Source: Fimbriimonadales bacterium
GTDB taxonomy: Bacteria; Armatimonadota; Fimbriimonadia; Fimbriimonadales; GBS-DC
NCBI GenBank assembly: GCA_025998675.1
Contig: AP024673.1
Span: 585,221-649,220 of the forward strand
Direction of reading: 5' to 3'
Length of the DNA: 64,000 nucleotides
Every line of letters begins with the position of its first letter. Positions within the stretch are counted from its first letter, which is position 1. Shown here in pieces: positions 1 to 9,200 of the stretch. Both the position numbers and the translations under genes were made by a program. The notes under the pieces are model-generated. The model did not search any database. It was given only the letters and a program-made list of their open reading frames with translations, and was not told the origin of the DNA.

Positions 1-380
1 ATTTTCAGTTTGGGGTTCAGCCCGCCCTGAATGAGCGCCTCGACGCCCCCCTGGCGCGCCAGCTCATCGATTTTCTGCAGAATCTCTTCGTCGCTAAGCA
101 GGTAGCCCTCCTCGTGATTGGGCGGGCGGTAGAAGGCGCAGAATTTGCAGCGCACCCAGCACACATTGGTGTAGTTGATAATGCGCCCGATAACATAGGT
201 CACATAGGGATGGGGGTTTTTGCGCATGCGCACGGCATGCGCCAGTGCGCCCAGCGCGGGCAGGTTGGGGTAGTGGAACAGTGCGACGCCGTCCTCGAAG
301 GACAGCCGCTCGCCCGCCAGCGCCTTCTCGGCGATGGCTTCAAAGCGTGTAGACTCGGTACGAACAGGCGTTTCTAACAT
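1..380 (-). CDS. mqnC: Cyclic dehypoxanthinyl futalosine synthase MqnC, N-terminal part
   Basis: The 3' end lies outside the window, so only the first 126 or so residues are visible. The ATG at 380 begins a protein with a radical-SAM C-x3-C-x2-C cluster at Cys74, Cys78 and Cys81, set in an N-Y-T-N-V-C context, followed by a QGGLNP stretch. That order is typical of the MqnC/MqnE pair of the futalosine menaquinone pathway. The Q-G-G-L-N-P form and the 70-residue lead-in favour MqnC, the spiro-ring-forming enzyme, over MqnE, but the truncation leaves some doubt. A TATAAT box at 407-402 sits 22 nt upstream and a GAGGT ribosome-binding site lies about 7 nt from the start. The gene is divergent from the oxidoreductase at 452. 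It implies menaquinone as a respiratory quinone. Confidence 0.85.
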   Translation of the reverse strand, partial: MLETPVRTESTRFEAIAEKALAGERLSFEDGVALFHYPNLPALGALAHAVRMRKNPHPYVTYVIGRIINYTNVCWVRCKFCAFYRPPNHEEGYLLSDEEILQKIDELARQGGVEALIQGGLNPKLK

Positions 381-401
381 TGGTAGTGATACCTCGTGGA
401 G

Positions 402-407
402 ATTATA
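402..407 (-). promoter_or_regulatory. -10 box of mqnC
   Basis: TATAAT on the minus strand preceded by GG. The predicted transcription start, about 7 nt downstream, leaves a leader of roughly 15 nt containing GAGGT. It lies back to back with the promoter of the gene at 452. Confidence 0.6.
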
Positions 408-436
408 CCCGACTGGCAGGAATTTGCGGGGTGCGC

Positions 437-442
437 TATAAT
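437..442 (+). promoter_or_regulatory. -10 box of the TAT oxidoreductase gene
   Basis: TATAAT whose last base is 10 nt from the ATG at 452, so the expected transcript has a leader of about 3 nt or fewer. No convincing Shine-Dalgarno site is present. Confidence 0.6.
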
Positions 443-451
443 AAAGGCGCT

Positions 452-1720
452 ATGAGCCAGTCTATCACACGCCGGGAGTTTTTGAAGGCGGGCGTGGCGT
501 TGAGTGCGCTACCGCTCGCGTCGATGGTGCATGCGCAGGGTTCGGACCGTATCAAGGTGGGGCTTGTGGGCTGCGGCGGGCGCGGCACAGGCGCCGCCAT
601 CGACTGCCTGCGCGCCGAGGAGGGCACGGTTATCTGGGCGCTGGGCGATATCTTCGAAGACCGTCTCACCGCCAGCTACGAAGGGCTGAAAGAGCAGTTC
701 TCCGAGCGCGTGCAGGTTCCGTTGGAGCGTCGCTTCGTGGGGTTCGACGCCTACAAAAAGGTGCTGGAGAGCGGGATTGACATGGTGCTTCTTTGCACGC
801 CGCCCGCGTTCCGCCCGGTGCATTTTCTGGCGGCGGTGGAAGCGGGCAAGCATGTGTTTATGGAGAAGCCTGTCGCTGTGTGCCCGGAAGGAGTGCGGAT
901 GGTCTTGCGCGGAGGCGAGATGGCGCAGCAGAAGCGGCTGGGCGTGATGCCGGGCACGCAGTACCGCTGGCATCCGGGCTATCAGGGCGTGATTGAGCGC
1001 ATCCGCGCGGGGCACATCGGCGAGATACGCGCTGCCTACGCCTACTACAACGCCGCCAGCCCCGCGCCCAAGCCGCGCGAGGCGGGCTGGAGCGATATGG
1101 TCTACCAGCTGCGCAACTGGCTGTTCTACACATGGATTGCGGGCGACCAGCCTGTCGAGCAGTTCGTGCATAACATCGATGTGATGAACTGGGTGATGGG
1201 TAGCGTGCCCGTGCGGGCGATGGCGATGGGCGGGCGTCAGGTGCGCACCGCGCCCGAATACGGCGATGTGTACGACCATTTCGCGATTGAGTACGAGTAC
1301 CCCAACGGCGTGCGCGTGCTGGCGATGTGCCGCCAGATGGACAACACGGCGTACCGCGTTTCCAACACGGTGGTCGGCGCGGAAGGGCAGGCGCTGATGG
1401 AGCAGTTCACCAACTTCTATGTGCGCGGCAAACAGACATGGGAGCCGGGCAGGCAGTGGCTGAACCCCTATGTGGAAGAGCATCGCGTGCTGATTGAGAG
1501 CATTCGCAAGGGCGCGCCGATTAACGAGACGCGCACGATTGCCGAAAGCACGCTCACGGCGATTATGGGGCGCATGTCCGCCTACACGGGCAAGGTGGTC
1601 ACCTGGGACGCCGCGATGAACTCGAAGCAGAACTATGTCGAGCGCGTGCTGAACATCGGCTACGATAGCCCCGCGCCGCAGGACCCTGTGCCTGTACCGG
1701 GCAAGACGCCGCTGGTTTAA
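452..1720 (+). CDS. TAT-exported Gfo/Idh/MocA-family oxidoreductase
   Basis: The 422-residue protein begins with a twin-arginine signal (S-I-T-R-R-E-F-L-K) ending near A-H-A-Q, then a Rossmann GxGxxG-like segment (VGLVGCGGRGTGAA) and the family lysine motif EKPVAV in the middle. This is the NAD(P)-dependent sugar or inositol dehydrogenase fold. TAT export suggests folding with a bound cofactor in the cytoplasm and work outside the membrane on an unknown sugar substrate. An upstream in-frame ATG at 380 exists, but the -10 box at 437-442 lies between it and the ATG at 452, and the TAT signal starts at 452. A close paralogue lies at 23008 and both end in PGKTPLV. Substrate is not predictable. 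Confidence 0.88.
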   Translation: MSQSITRREFLKAGVALSALPLASMVHAQGSDRIKVGLVGCGGRGTGAAIDCLRAEEGTVIWALGDIFEDRLTASYEGLKEQFSERVQVPLERRFVGFDAYKKVLESGIDMVLLCTPPAFRPVHFLAAVEAGKHVFMEKPVAVCPEGVRMVLRGGEMAQQKRLGVMPGTQYRWHPGYQGVIERIRAGHIGEIRAAYAYYNAASPAPKPREAGWSDMVYQLRNWLFYTWIAGDQPVEQFVHNIDVMNWVMGSVPVRAMAMGGRQVRTAPEYGDVYDHFAIEYEYPNGVRVLAMCRQMDNTAYRVSNTVVGAEGQALMEQFTNFYVRGKQTWEPGRQWLNPYVEEHRVLIESIRKGAPINETRTIAESTLTAIMGRMSAYTGKVVTWDAAMNSKQNYVERVLNIGYDSPAPQDPVPVPGKTPLV

Positions 1721-1724
1721 GCGG

Positions 1725-1730
1725 TACACT
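1725..1730 (+). promoter_or_regulatory. -10 box giving a leaderless transcript for the 1737 gene
   Basis: GG-TACACT ends at 1730, 7 nt before the GTG at 1737, so the predicted +1 falls on the start codon. No Shine-Dalgarno site fits in the 16 nt after the preceding stop codon. Confidence 0.55.
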
Positions 1731-1736
1731 ATCGGC

Positions 1737-3686
1737 GTGCTGGACGTTCTGGTCGGGCTGGTTGCGGTCGTTGCGCTGACGCTGGCGGGCGGCGTGTGGG
1801 CGCGTCGCTGGACGCCGAACCGACTGGAGCAGCTGGCTTACGGCGGCGCGTGCGCGCTGGGCGTGTGGGCGTACCTGATTGCGGGCTGCGCCGCGCTGGG
1901 GCTGATGGACTTCGTCCCGTGGACGCCGCTGGTTGTGGCGGGCGTGCTGGGGTTGTTGGGATGGCGCAGGAGGTCCCATACATCCCAGCAGGCTCCTCTG
2001 CACGAAGCGTCCCCTGTATGGAGTGCGGAAGCTCAGCTTCCGAATGCTGAAGCGGACGCTTCAGCACTCCAGAGGACGCGCCCAAGCGCATGCGCAAGCG
2101 GAGACGCTGCTGAAAGCTCACTGCGCCTGCTTCAGGGAGCTTTGTATATTCTGAGCGGCGCGTTGGCGGCGCTGAGTCTGCTGTTGTGCGCCCTGCCGCC
2201 CGACGGCAACGAGTGGGACGCGCTCGCCTATCACCTCGCCTTTCCCAAGCTCTACCTGCAGGCGGGCAGGATGGTGGAGATTCCCTTTATGCACCAGAGC
2301 TACTTTCCGCCGTTGCAGGATATGCTGTACCTGTGGGGGTTGAGCGTGTCGGGCGAGTCGGCGGCGAAGACGACGCACTGGGCGGTGGGGATGCTGACGG
2401 CGCTGGGCGCGGCGGGCTTTTTGCAGCGGCGGGGCGTGTCGGGCGCGTGGGCAGGGGCGCTGGTGCTGGGCGCGCCTGCGTTCCTGTGGCAGATGTTCAG
2501 CGCCTACGCCGACCTTGCGACCGCGCTGTACGCCTCGCTGGGCGTGTTCGCGCTGGCGTATGCCATGCAGGAGGGCAGTCGCCGCTGGCTGTGGGCGTCG
2601 GGCGTGCTGATGGGCTTCGCGCTGGCGACCAAATACACCGCGCTGCTCACGGCGGGGCTGTGGGGCGTGGTGGGGCTGGTCTGGCTGCTGCGGGCGGGGC
2701 AGTCGAAACTGACGCCGACGCTGGTGGGCGCGGGGCTGCTCGCAGGTGTAATCGGCGCGCCGTGGTACCTGCGCAACTACCTGTGGACGGGCAACCCCGT
2801 GTATCCGTTCGCCTACGAGATTTTCGGGGGCAAGAACTGGAGCCAGGCGCAGGCGGACGCCTACCGCAACGACCAGCTCAAGTTCGGGCTGGGGCGTGAA
2901 CCTGCACAGCTGCTGCTCGCGCCGTGGAACCTGTCGGCGTCGCCTGCGCCATTTGCCGACCCCATCGGCGCGCGGGTGGGCGAGCGGGTGTTCCTGTTGC
3001 CGTCGTTGGGCGTGGGCGCGCTGGGACTGCCGAGCCTGTGGCTCTCAGGCGGGCTATCTCAGAGCGCGGGCTACCTGCTCGCGTTCGTGGGGTTGCACAC
3101 GGTCGGCTGGTTCTACCTGATGCAACAGATTCGCTACTGGCTGCTGCTGTTGCCGCTGCTGGCGGCGGGCGGGCTGGCGGGCGTCGGGCGCGCCGCGCGC
3201 TGGGCGCAGATGGGCTACGGCGGGCTGCTCGCGCTGCAGGCGGGCTTCACGCTGTGGCTGATGGGCAGCGTCTACCTGCCCGTGCTGCCGCTGGCAATGC
3301 GCGACCGCGACGCCTATCTGAACCGACGCCTGCAGATTTACCCCGCCGTGCGCTTTCTGAACGATCAGTCGCCCCCTGATGCAGGCGTCATCCTGCTGGA
3401 TGAGACGCGCGGCTACTACCTGCAGCGACGGTATATTTGGGGCAACGCGGGGCATCATCGGTTGATACCTTACGATACCATGCGCGACGGGAACGCGCTC
3501 GCCGACTGGATGGCGGCGAATGGGTATGCGTACCTGCTCATCAATCGCCAGTTCACGCCGCAGGGGACGCCCGAAGCGTGGCGTGCGCTCTACTACGACG
3601 CAATCGCGCGCGGACGCCTGCAACTGGTGTTCGCCGAGCGGATGGTGGAGGTGTATCAGCTCAGCCCACCGCCATCTGCGCCCTGA
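1737..3686 (+). CDS. GT-C-like polytopic membrane protein with an in-frame repeat insertion
   Basis: The 649-residue protein has many hydrophobic segments (about ten or more by eye) and, after the first three, a non-membrane loop with N-E-W-D-A-L-A-Y-H followed by Y-F-P-P-L-Q. An acidic residue in the first large outer loop and this layout recall lipid-linked-sugar glycosyltransferases of the GT-C/ArnT/PMT class; I recognise the class, not the family. Residues of roughly 77-132 are hydrophilic, Ser/Ala-rich and unlike the rest. They are encoded by a copy of the dispersed palindromic repeat (2019-2071) and its flanks, which keep the frame open. The start is a GTG placed 7 nt from a -10 box. 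The last 26 nt overlap the end of the convergent isomerase gene. Confidence 0.7.
   Translation: MLDVLVGLVAVVALTLAGGVWARRWTPNRLEQLAYGGACALGVWAYLIAGCAALGLMDFVPWTPLVVAGVLGLLGWRRRSHTSQQAPLHEASPVWSAEAQLPNAEADASALQRTRPSACASGDAAESSLRLLQGALYILSGALAALSLLLCALPPDGNEWDALAYHLAFPKLYLQAGRMVEIPFMHQSYFPPLQDMLYLWGLSVSGESAAKTTHWAVGMLTALGAAGFLQRRGVSGAWAGALVLGAPAFLWQMFSAYADLATALYASLGVFALAYAMQEGSRRWLWASGVLMGFALATKYTALLTAGLWGVVGLVWLLRAGQSKLTPTLVGAGLLAGVIGAPWYLRNYLWTGNPVYPFAYEIFGGKNWSQAQADAYRNDQLKFGLGREPAQLLLAPWNLSASPAPFADPIGARVGERVFLLPSLGVGALGLPSLWLSGGLSQSAGYLLAFVGLHTVGWFYLMQQIRYWLLLLPLLAAGGLAGVGRAARWAQMGYGGLLALQAGFTLWLMGSVYLPVLPLAMRDRDAYLNRRLQIYPAVRFLNDQSPPDAGVILLDETRGYYLQRRYIWGNAGHHRLIPYDTMRDGNALADWMAANGYAYLLINRQFTPQGTPEAWRALYYDAIARGRLQLVFAERMVEVYQLSPPPSAP
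2019..2071 (+). repeat. Palindromic dispersed repeat, copy A (inside a gene)
   Basis: The outer stem TGGAGTGC (2019-2026) pairs with GCACTCCA (2064-2071). Between them are two hairpin arms, CGGAAGC/GCTTCCG (2026-2042) and GCTGAAGCG/CGCTTCAGC (2046-2065). Similarity to other copies extends left (GAAGCG, CTGTA) to about 2000 and right (GAGGACGCGCCC) to about 2098. It is read in frame as residues 95-112 of the 1737 protein. Confidence 0.9.
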
Positions 3687-4473
3687 GGTAGGCGGCGGCT
3701 TTCGGCAGCTCGACGAGGGGGTTGCCCGCTATGCCGCACTCCAGCGCCATGTAGCCCGTGTAGCCCATCGCGCGCAGGGCGGCGAACCCGCTGCGAAAGT
3801 CGGTATGCCCCTGCCCGGGCAGCAGGCGGTTGCTGTCCGCCAGATGCACATGCGCGAGATGGTTGCCTGCGGCGCGCAGCGCGGCGGGAATGTCCGCCTC
3901 CTCGATGCTCATGTGGAAAAAGTCCGCCATCAGCTTCAGGTGGGGATGGGGCAGCGCGTCGCACAGGCTTACCGCCTGCTCCAGTCGGCGCAGGAAGTGC
4001 GTTTCGTAGCGGTTCAGCGGCTCCAGCAGGATGTGCGCGCCTGCTTTCTCGGCGGTCTGGAGCAGGTCTTCGAGCAGCTTGAGCAGCAGGTCGCGCTCCA
4101 GTTGTTCGGGCGTCGCGAGCGGGCTGAGGTCGGGGATGCGCGGCGCGCCGAAGATGGGCACAACAATCAGCCCGACCGCGCCGACATCGCCCGCGACAAA
4201 GAGTAGCTCGCGGATGTCCTGCATCGCGAGGGCGCGCTGGCTGGGGTCGGCGTCGAGCAGGCAGCCGCGAAAGCCCGCGCAGATAGTGCTGGCGCGCACA
4301 GGGCTGTCGCGTAGCGCGCTCTGGACTTCGGCGACGCGCTCCTTGATACCGCCGCCCCAGAACTCGATGCCCTCGTAGCCCCACGCGGCGAGCCGCTCCA
4401 GACGCTCCGGCAGGCTGTTGCCGGGCACAAGACCTTCCTGACAGGCGAGTTTCATAGCCTGCCGATTCGACAT
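3661..4473 (-). CDS. Sugar phosphate isomerase/epimerase, xylose-isomerase-like TIM barrel
   Basis: The 270-residue protein belongs to the AP-endonuclease-2/xylose-isomerase-like barrel family. The four usual metal ligands can be assigned: Glu in LLEPLNRYE, Asp in LMADFFHM, His in HVHLADSNR and the C-terminal Glu in MALECG. This set is shared by D-tagatose 3-epimerase, hydroxypyruvate isomerase and inosose dehydratase-type enzymes, so the exact sugar is unknown. The start is ambiguous between ATG 4473 and an internal ATG 18 nt later (MKLACQEG), which many relatives would match better. It is convergent with the 1737 gene and lies 18 nt beyond the end of the next gene on the same strand. Confidence 0.8.
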   Translation of the reverse strand: MSNRQAMKLACQEGLVPGNSLPERLERLAAWGYEGIEFWGGGIKERVAEVQSALRDSPVRASTICAGFRGCLLDADPSQRALAMQDIRELLFVAGDVGAVGLIVVPIFGAPRIPDLSPLATPEQLERDLLLKLLEDLLQTAEKAGAHILLEPLNRYETHFLRRLEQAVSLCDALPHPHLKLMADFFHMSIEEADIPAALRAAGNHLAHVHLADSNRLLPGQGHTDFRSGFAALRAMGYTGYMALECGIAGNPLVELPKAAAYLRAQMAVG

Positions 4474-4491
4474 GCGGTTCGGTTTTCCCGC

Positions 4492-6237
4492 TTACATGCC
4501 CTGTTTTTTCAGCTCGGCGGCGATGTTGGCAAGCGCGAAGATTCGATGCTCCGCGTAGGGCAGCCCGCGCGCCATCCGCACCGCCTCGCGGTAGCGCCCG
4601 CGCTTCGCCAGCCCAATCGCGTACCCCGCGCGATAAGTCGCCGCTTTGTCGTCGGACAGGCGACCCGCCCGCTGCAGCAGCGCTTCCGCCTGTTCGAGCC
4701 GTCCCGCCTGCGCCACCGCCGCGACGCCGTGAACCCAGTAGACTTCCTCCGGGTCAGTCGCCCGTATCAACTCGTCAAGCGCAGGGTCGTCCAGCCCCAG
4801 ATAGTACGCGGATTGGAACACAAAAGGCGCGTCTTCATGAGGATTGACAGAATCGGTCCAGCGTATTACCTGCGCCGCGTCCTGGAAGAATCGCTCCGAG
4901 CCAGACGCCACAATCCCCAGCGCCAGAGAGTCGGCGTAGTCTGGTTCCAGAAATTCGTACTGCACCACCCACTGGCGCGCGATTCGTTCAAGGGCGCGCA
5001 GCGTTTCTGGGGGTATCGTCGGGTACTTTTGCTGGAGCTGTTGCAGCTGGGATTGCACCCAGCGTGCGCGGTCCGATTCGGGGTCTTTGCGAGTCAGCGT
5101 GCGCGCCTCCGACACTTTGCCTGCCTGAAGCAGCCCCGCAATGGCAATCCAACGCGACGGGATTCCTCTGATTTCGAAGTCACTGTCGCGTTCCCGCGCG
5201 GCGGTCAGCGCACCCCAGCGCCTTGTGTTCACCAGCCCCTGCAGATAGCCGCCGCGCAGGTGAGTCTCGGCGCATTCGTAGGCGTCGGTCGGCAGCCGAT
5301 TGAGGATGCGTTGCATGGTTTCCGCGGGCAGGCATTCGGTGAAGCGCACGGCGAGCGTGTACAGGGCGTCGAAATTAATCGTCTGCTGGGTGTGCGTGCG
5401 CAGGTAGCGGCGCAGGGTCTGTTCGGCGTGCTGGGCGGCGTCGTTCGTGCGCCCCGCGCGCGCCAGAGCCGATGCGTGCTGCACAGCGGCTTCCAGCGCA
5501 GGCGGCAGCGCGACGAGAGCATCGTCTTTTTGCTCCAGTCGCTTTATCTGGTGGTTCAGGAAGTTCAGGGCGCGCGCAGGTTGACCGCGCTGCAGCAGGG
5601 CGTTCACCACAAGGAGCGTCTCTCCAAAGGCGCGATGCGCAGGCGCTTGCTCCAGCGCGTGGATGGCAGTGTCTATCTGACCCGCCCGAACCGCCCGACG
5701 CGCAATCACCAGGTAAGCGGTCTCGTACATGTTGCCCGGCTCTTTCTGGCATGCCCAGCGGACGGCTTGTAGGGCGTCGTCGTAGCGTCCCGCCTCTATC
5801 AGTTCGCTGGCGAGATACCCGTAGAGCGACTCCGGCTCATCATACGATTGCCAGGGGAGTTTGTAGTTGCCCGGTGTGATTTGTTCGCGGGCGCGTTCCA
5901 GCGCGAGATCCAGCGCGCCAGCAGCAATGAGCGCGTGGATGAACTCGTGCTGCACGGGGGTCTTGATTGCGGAAGGCAGGGCGTCCACGAATTCAATCGC
6001 TTGCTGCATCTCGCCCGCGCGGGTCAGCGCGCGCACATAGAGCGCCGCGCCGTGCAATCGGTGCCAGAGATGTTGCTGCGCCGCCAGTTCCACCCGCGCC
6101 TCCCGAAAGAGCGCACTGGAATGGATGGGGCGCAGCTCCTGCACCACCCACGGCGCGAGAATCAACAGCAGACCGCCCACCACGGGCATAAGCAGCCAGC
6201 CAAGCCATCGGTAGCGTTGCCAGCGTTGTTGCATCAT
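4492..6237 (-). CDS. Membrane-anchored TPR-like repeat protein
   Basis: The 581-residue protein has an N-terminal hydrophobic anchor (residues 12-32: LGWLLMPVVGGLLLILAPWV) followed by at least seven helical-hairpin repeats with the form A-G-x-x-x-x-A (AGEMQQAIEF, AGRYDDALQA, AGQIDTAIHA, RGQPARALNF, AGRTNDAAQH, KRGRYREAVR). These are tetratricopeptide-type protein-binding repeats, presumably outside the membrane. A longer upstream reading is possible, but ATG 6237 is preceded by GAGGTGA that overlaps the stop of the macroglobulin gene, leaving 2 nt between them. The two are therefore translationally coupled, and this protein is a candidate partner of the macroglobulin. Confidence 0.75.
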   Translation of the reverse strand: MMQQRWQRYRWLGWLLMPVVGGLLLILAPWVVQELRPIHSSALFREARVELAAQQHLWHRLHGAALYVRALTRAGEMQQAIEFVDALPSAIKTPVQHEFIHALIAAGALDLALERAREQITPGNYKLPWQSYDEPESLYGYLASELIEAGRYDDALQAVRWACQKEPGNMYETAYLVIARRAVRAGQIDTAIHALEQAPAHRAFGETLLVVNALLQRGQPARALNFLNHQIKRLEQKDDALVALPPALEAAVQHASALARAGRTNDAAQHAEQTLRRYLRTHTQQTINFDALYTLAVRFTECLPAETMQRILNRLPTDAYECAETHLRGGYLQGLVNTRRWGALTAARERDSDFEIRGIPSRWIAIAGLLQAGKVSEARTLTRKDPESDRARWVQSQLQQLQQKYPTIPPETLRALERIARQWVVQYEFLEPDYADSLALGIVASGSERFFQDAAQVIRWTDSVNPHEDAPFVFQSAYYLGLDDPALDELIRATDPEEVYWVHGVAAVAQAGRLEQAEALLQRAGRLSDDKAATYRAGYAIGLAKRGRYREAVRMARGLPYAEHRIFALANIAAELKKQGM

Positions 6238-6239
6238 GC

Positions 6240-9200
6240 TCACCTCGCAGCGATTCGGATTCGGAACGGGTTGCTGTGCGCCTGAAACGGCGCGTACATC
6301 CCCCACAGGTGCGCTGGTAATAAAGTATACTCGCCCGGCGACTCCGCGCGCACGAGCAGGGTGTAGCGGTACTCATCGCCGCGTTGCCAGCGACTGCGGA
6401 AGGCGACGGCGCGGTCATCGCGTACCTCTTCGTGCGCGTAGTCCCACCACCAGCTGGTGTAGAACGCCTCGGTTTCGAACGGGGCGCAGCCTGCGGGGAA
6501 GGGCGTCTCCAGCACCGTGTAGTCGAGGCGGGAGACCTTCTGCGGCATGCGGGCGACGACATCGATACGCAGCAGGTCGCCCGTGCGCACCGTGTCGCCT
6601 GAGCGCAGGGGACGCAGCCGCTCGCCCGGCGTCGTCATCTCGGCAGGGCGTTCCACGCGGTAGACGCGCAGCTTCAGCGGTCCCGTGGGCGCGTCGGCGT
6701 GCTGGAAGCTGAGCTTGCGCGGCTGTTCGAGCGTCATGCTAATTAGCGGCGCGCCGCGCGTGGGGCGCAGCAGGAGCGTGTTCTCGCCCCTGCGCCATGG
6801 CAAGCCTGTGAGTCGCAGCGTCTGCGCGACTCGTCGCGCGCCCTGCGCCTGCACGGTGATGGTGCGCACCTGTTGCCCATTCAGCCACACTTCGTAGGCG
6901 CCTTCGAGCGCGTTGTCGCGTTCGTAGCGCAGGCTGTACGCCAGCAGCGCCTCCACCGCGCGCGCCGTGTCGCGGCTGGAGTACCATGCGCGGTTGCGGT
7001 AGCCCAACGCCAGCCCCACAGCGGTCTTGCTCACCAGCTGCTCGTAGCGCATCAGGCTGCCAAACAGCGCCTCTGCCAGCGGGCGCGCCTCCAGCAGTGT
7101 GAGCAGGATTTCTGCCTGCGTCTCCGCCTCATACCAGGCGTAAGACCACAGGTCATAGGGGTCGTCCGTGCGATTGGGCGACCAGTCGATATAGCTGCGG
7201 TCTTCGAGGGCGTCGCGTTGCATCGCTTCCCAGAGCCGTTGCAGGTGCGTCGGGGCGTCGGGCAGGTCGCGCCAGCGCAGCAAGATACGCGCCAGTGTCG
7301 CGCGATAAGGTTGCAGCCATTCAGGGGGGATATAATCCTCGCTATTCGGCGTGCGGGGCTGCGTTGCCCACTCGACCCACTGCGCCACCTGCTGGCGATC
7401 GTTCAGCCGGGCAGGCGCAGGCGCATCCGTTTGCGCGAGCGTTTGCAACACCAGCAGCGCCTCGTGGGTCGGTACCCTGAAACCCCATTCATCGGGGGTC
7501 AGGATGCGATTGAGCATCTCCTCAGCGTGTCGCGCCAGCGCCCGCACGCCGCGCTGATACATCGTTTCGGGCACGGATACGCCCGCTTGCCTGGCGGCGT
7601 GCAAACCCCACACGGCATAGGCGGTTGTCCACGCCGACGACTCGCGGTCCTGCCACCAGCCCCAGCCGCCGTCGTCGCACTGCATCCGCTGGAGGCGTTG
7701 CAGCGACTGCTGGGTAATCTCGTTGATTTTGCGTCGGGTCGCCTCGTCGAGGGGCAACTTGAGCTGTTTTGCCGCCTGCAGCGCCAGCAGGGCGGGCACA
7801 AAGCGGCTCACGGTCTGCTCCACGCAGCCGTAGGGATAGTCGAGCAAGTAGGGCAGGCTCTCGACGGCGATTGCGCTCACGCTGGGGAAGCTGCGCAGGG
7901 TCAGCGCGGCGCGTTCGGGAAGGGCGTCCGCGTGCATGGTGAGCGTCAGCGTGCGTTCCGCGTTCAGCGCGACGGCGCGGCTGTCGGTCTCGGTCAGGCT
8001 CTGCGGCTTGACCAGCAGGGTGCGCTCTTCGGCGTCGCGCAGGCGTCCATTGCGTTCGCGGGCAATCAGCACGAATTTCTGCTCGCCCAGCGCGCTGGGG
8101 GCGTAGTCCCAGCGCAGGGCGACGGAGTTGCGGGCAGGCACGCGAGCAATCTGTCGCCGCACGCCGTCGGGCGCACGCAGCTCGACCTCCACCTCGCGCG
8201 GCTGGTCGGTGTCGTTGCTCAGAATCGCGTTAATCTCCGTGCGGTCGCCCTCCACCAGCCACATGGGTAGGCGCAGGCGCGCCGTCAGGTCTTTCGCGGC
8301 TTTGACCTGCGCGCGGGCGTAGCCGATTCGTGTATCCGTCGTGTGCGCAATCGCGGTCAGCCGCCACTCGGTGATGTTGTCGGGCAGGCGCACACGCACG
8401 GTCGCCCCGCCGCGCGCGTCGGTGCGCACGATGGGCAGCCAGAAGGCGGTGTCGCGGAAGTCGCGCCGAATGGTCTCCGCCGCGCCCTTGTCGCCCTGCA
8501 GCGCAAGCCAAACGGCGGAAAAGTCCGTATTCACCCTGTTCCAGCGTCGACTGTAGAACGCCCTGCGCACGACGGCGGGGTCGTCCTCACGAATGGCGTA
8601 AATCGCCTCGTCCACCACCGCCAGCGAGAGTTCGGCGGGCACGGGGTTGCCCTGCATATCGGCGGTTTGCAGGCGCACCTGCATCGTTTCGCCGGGTTCG
8701 TAGCGCGGTTTGTCGGTCTGAATCTGCACGCGCATCGCGCCCAGCCGCCTGCCGACGCGATACTCCAGCTCCCGTCGCACCAGCTGCTTGTCGCGCACCA
8801 TGCACACGGAGACGAAGGCGTTGGGGATTTGCTCACGGGTGATGGGCAGGCGCACGCGGGTGAGCGCGCCCTGCGCTCGTACGACTTGCGAATGGTAGAG
8901 GCGTTCGCCCTCGAGAGTGATGTAGAACACGGCGTCGCGATGCGGGGTGCGCAGCGCCAGCTCCACCTTTTCGCCCGGTTCGTAGACGCGCTTTTGCAGG
9001 CGCGCTTCCAGCGCGTTGGCGTCGCGCGCGCGAGCGCTCCACTGCGGCGTGTAGGCGTCGTCCCACACCCACAGCAGATGACGCGCGTCCACCGAGTAGC
9101 CCTGTGCATCGCGCGCCGTCAGCGTAATCTCCCAGTCGCCTCCTGTTTCGGGTGTGAACTCGAAGGCGGCGTAGCCCTGCGCATCCGTTTGGAGCGTGCC

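Noticed and set aside
509-1729. 406-residue minus-strand frame over the first oxidoreductase
   Set aside because: Antisense shadow of a gene with clear domains; translation is a His/Arg-rich string without a start site signal.
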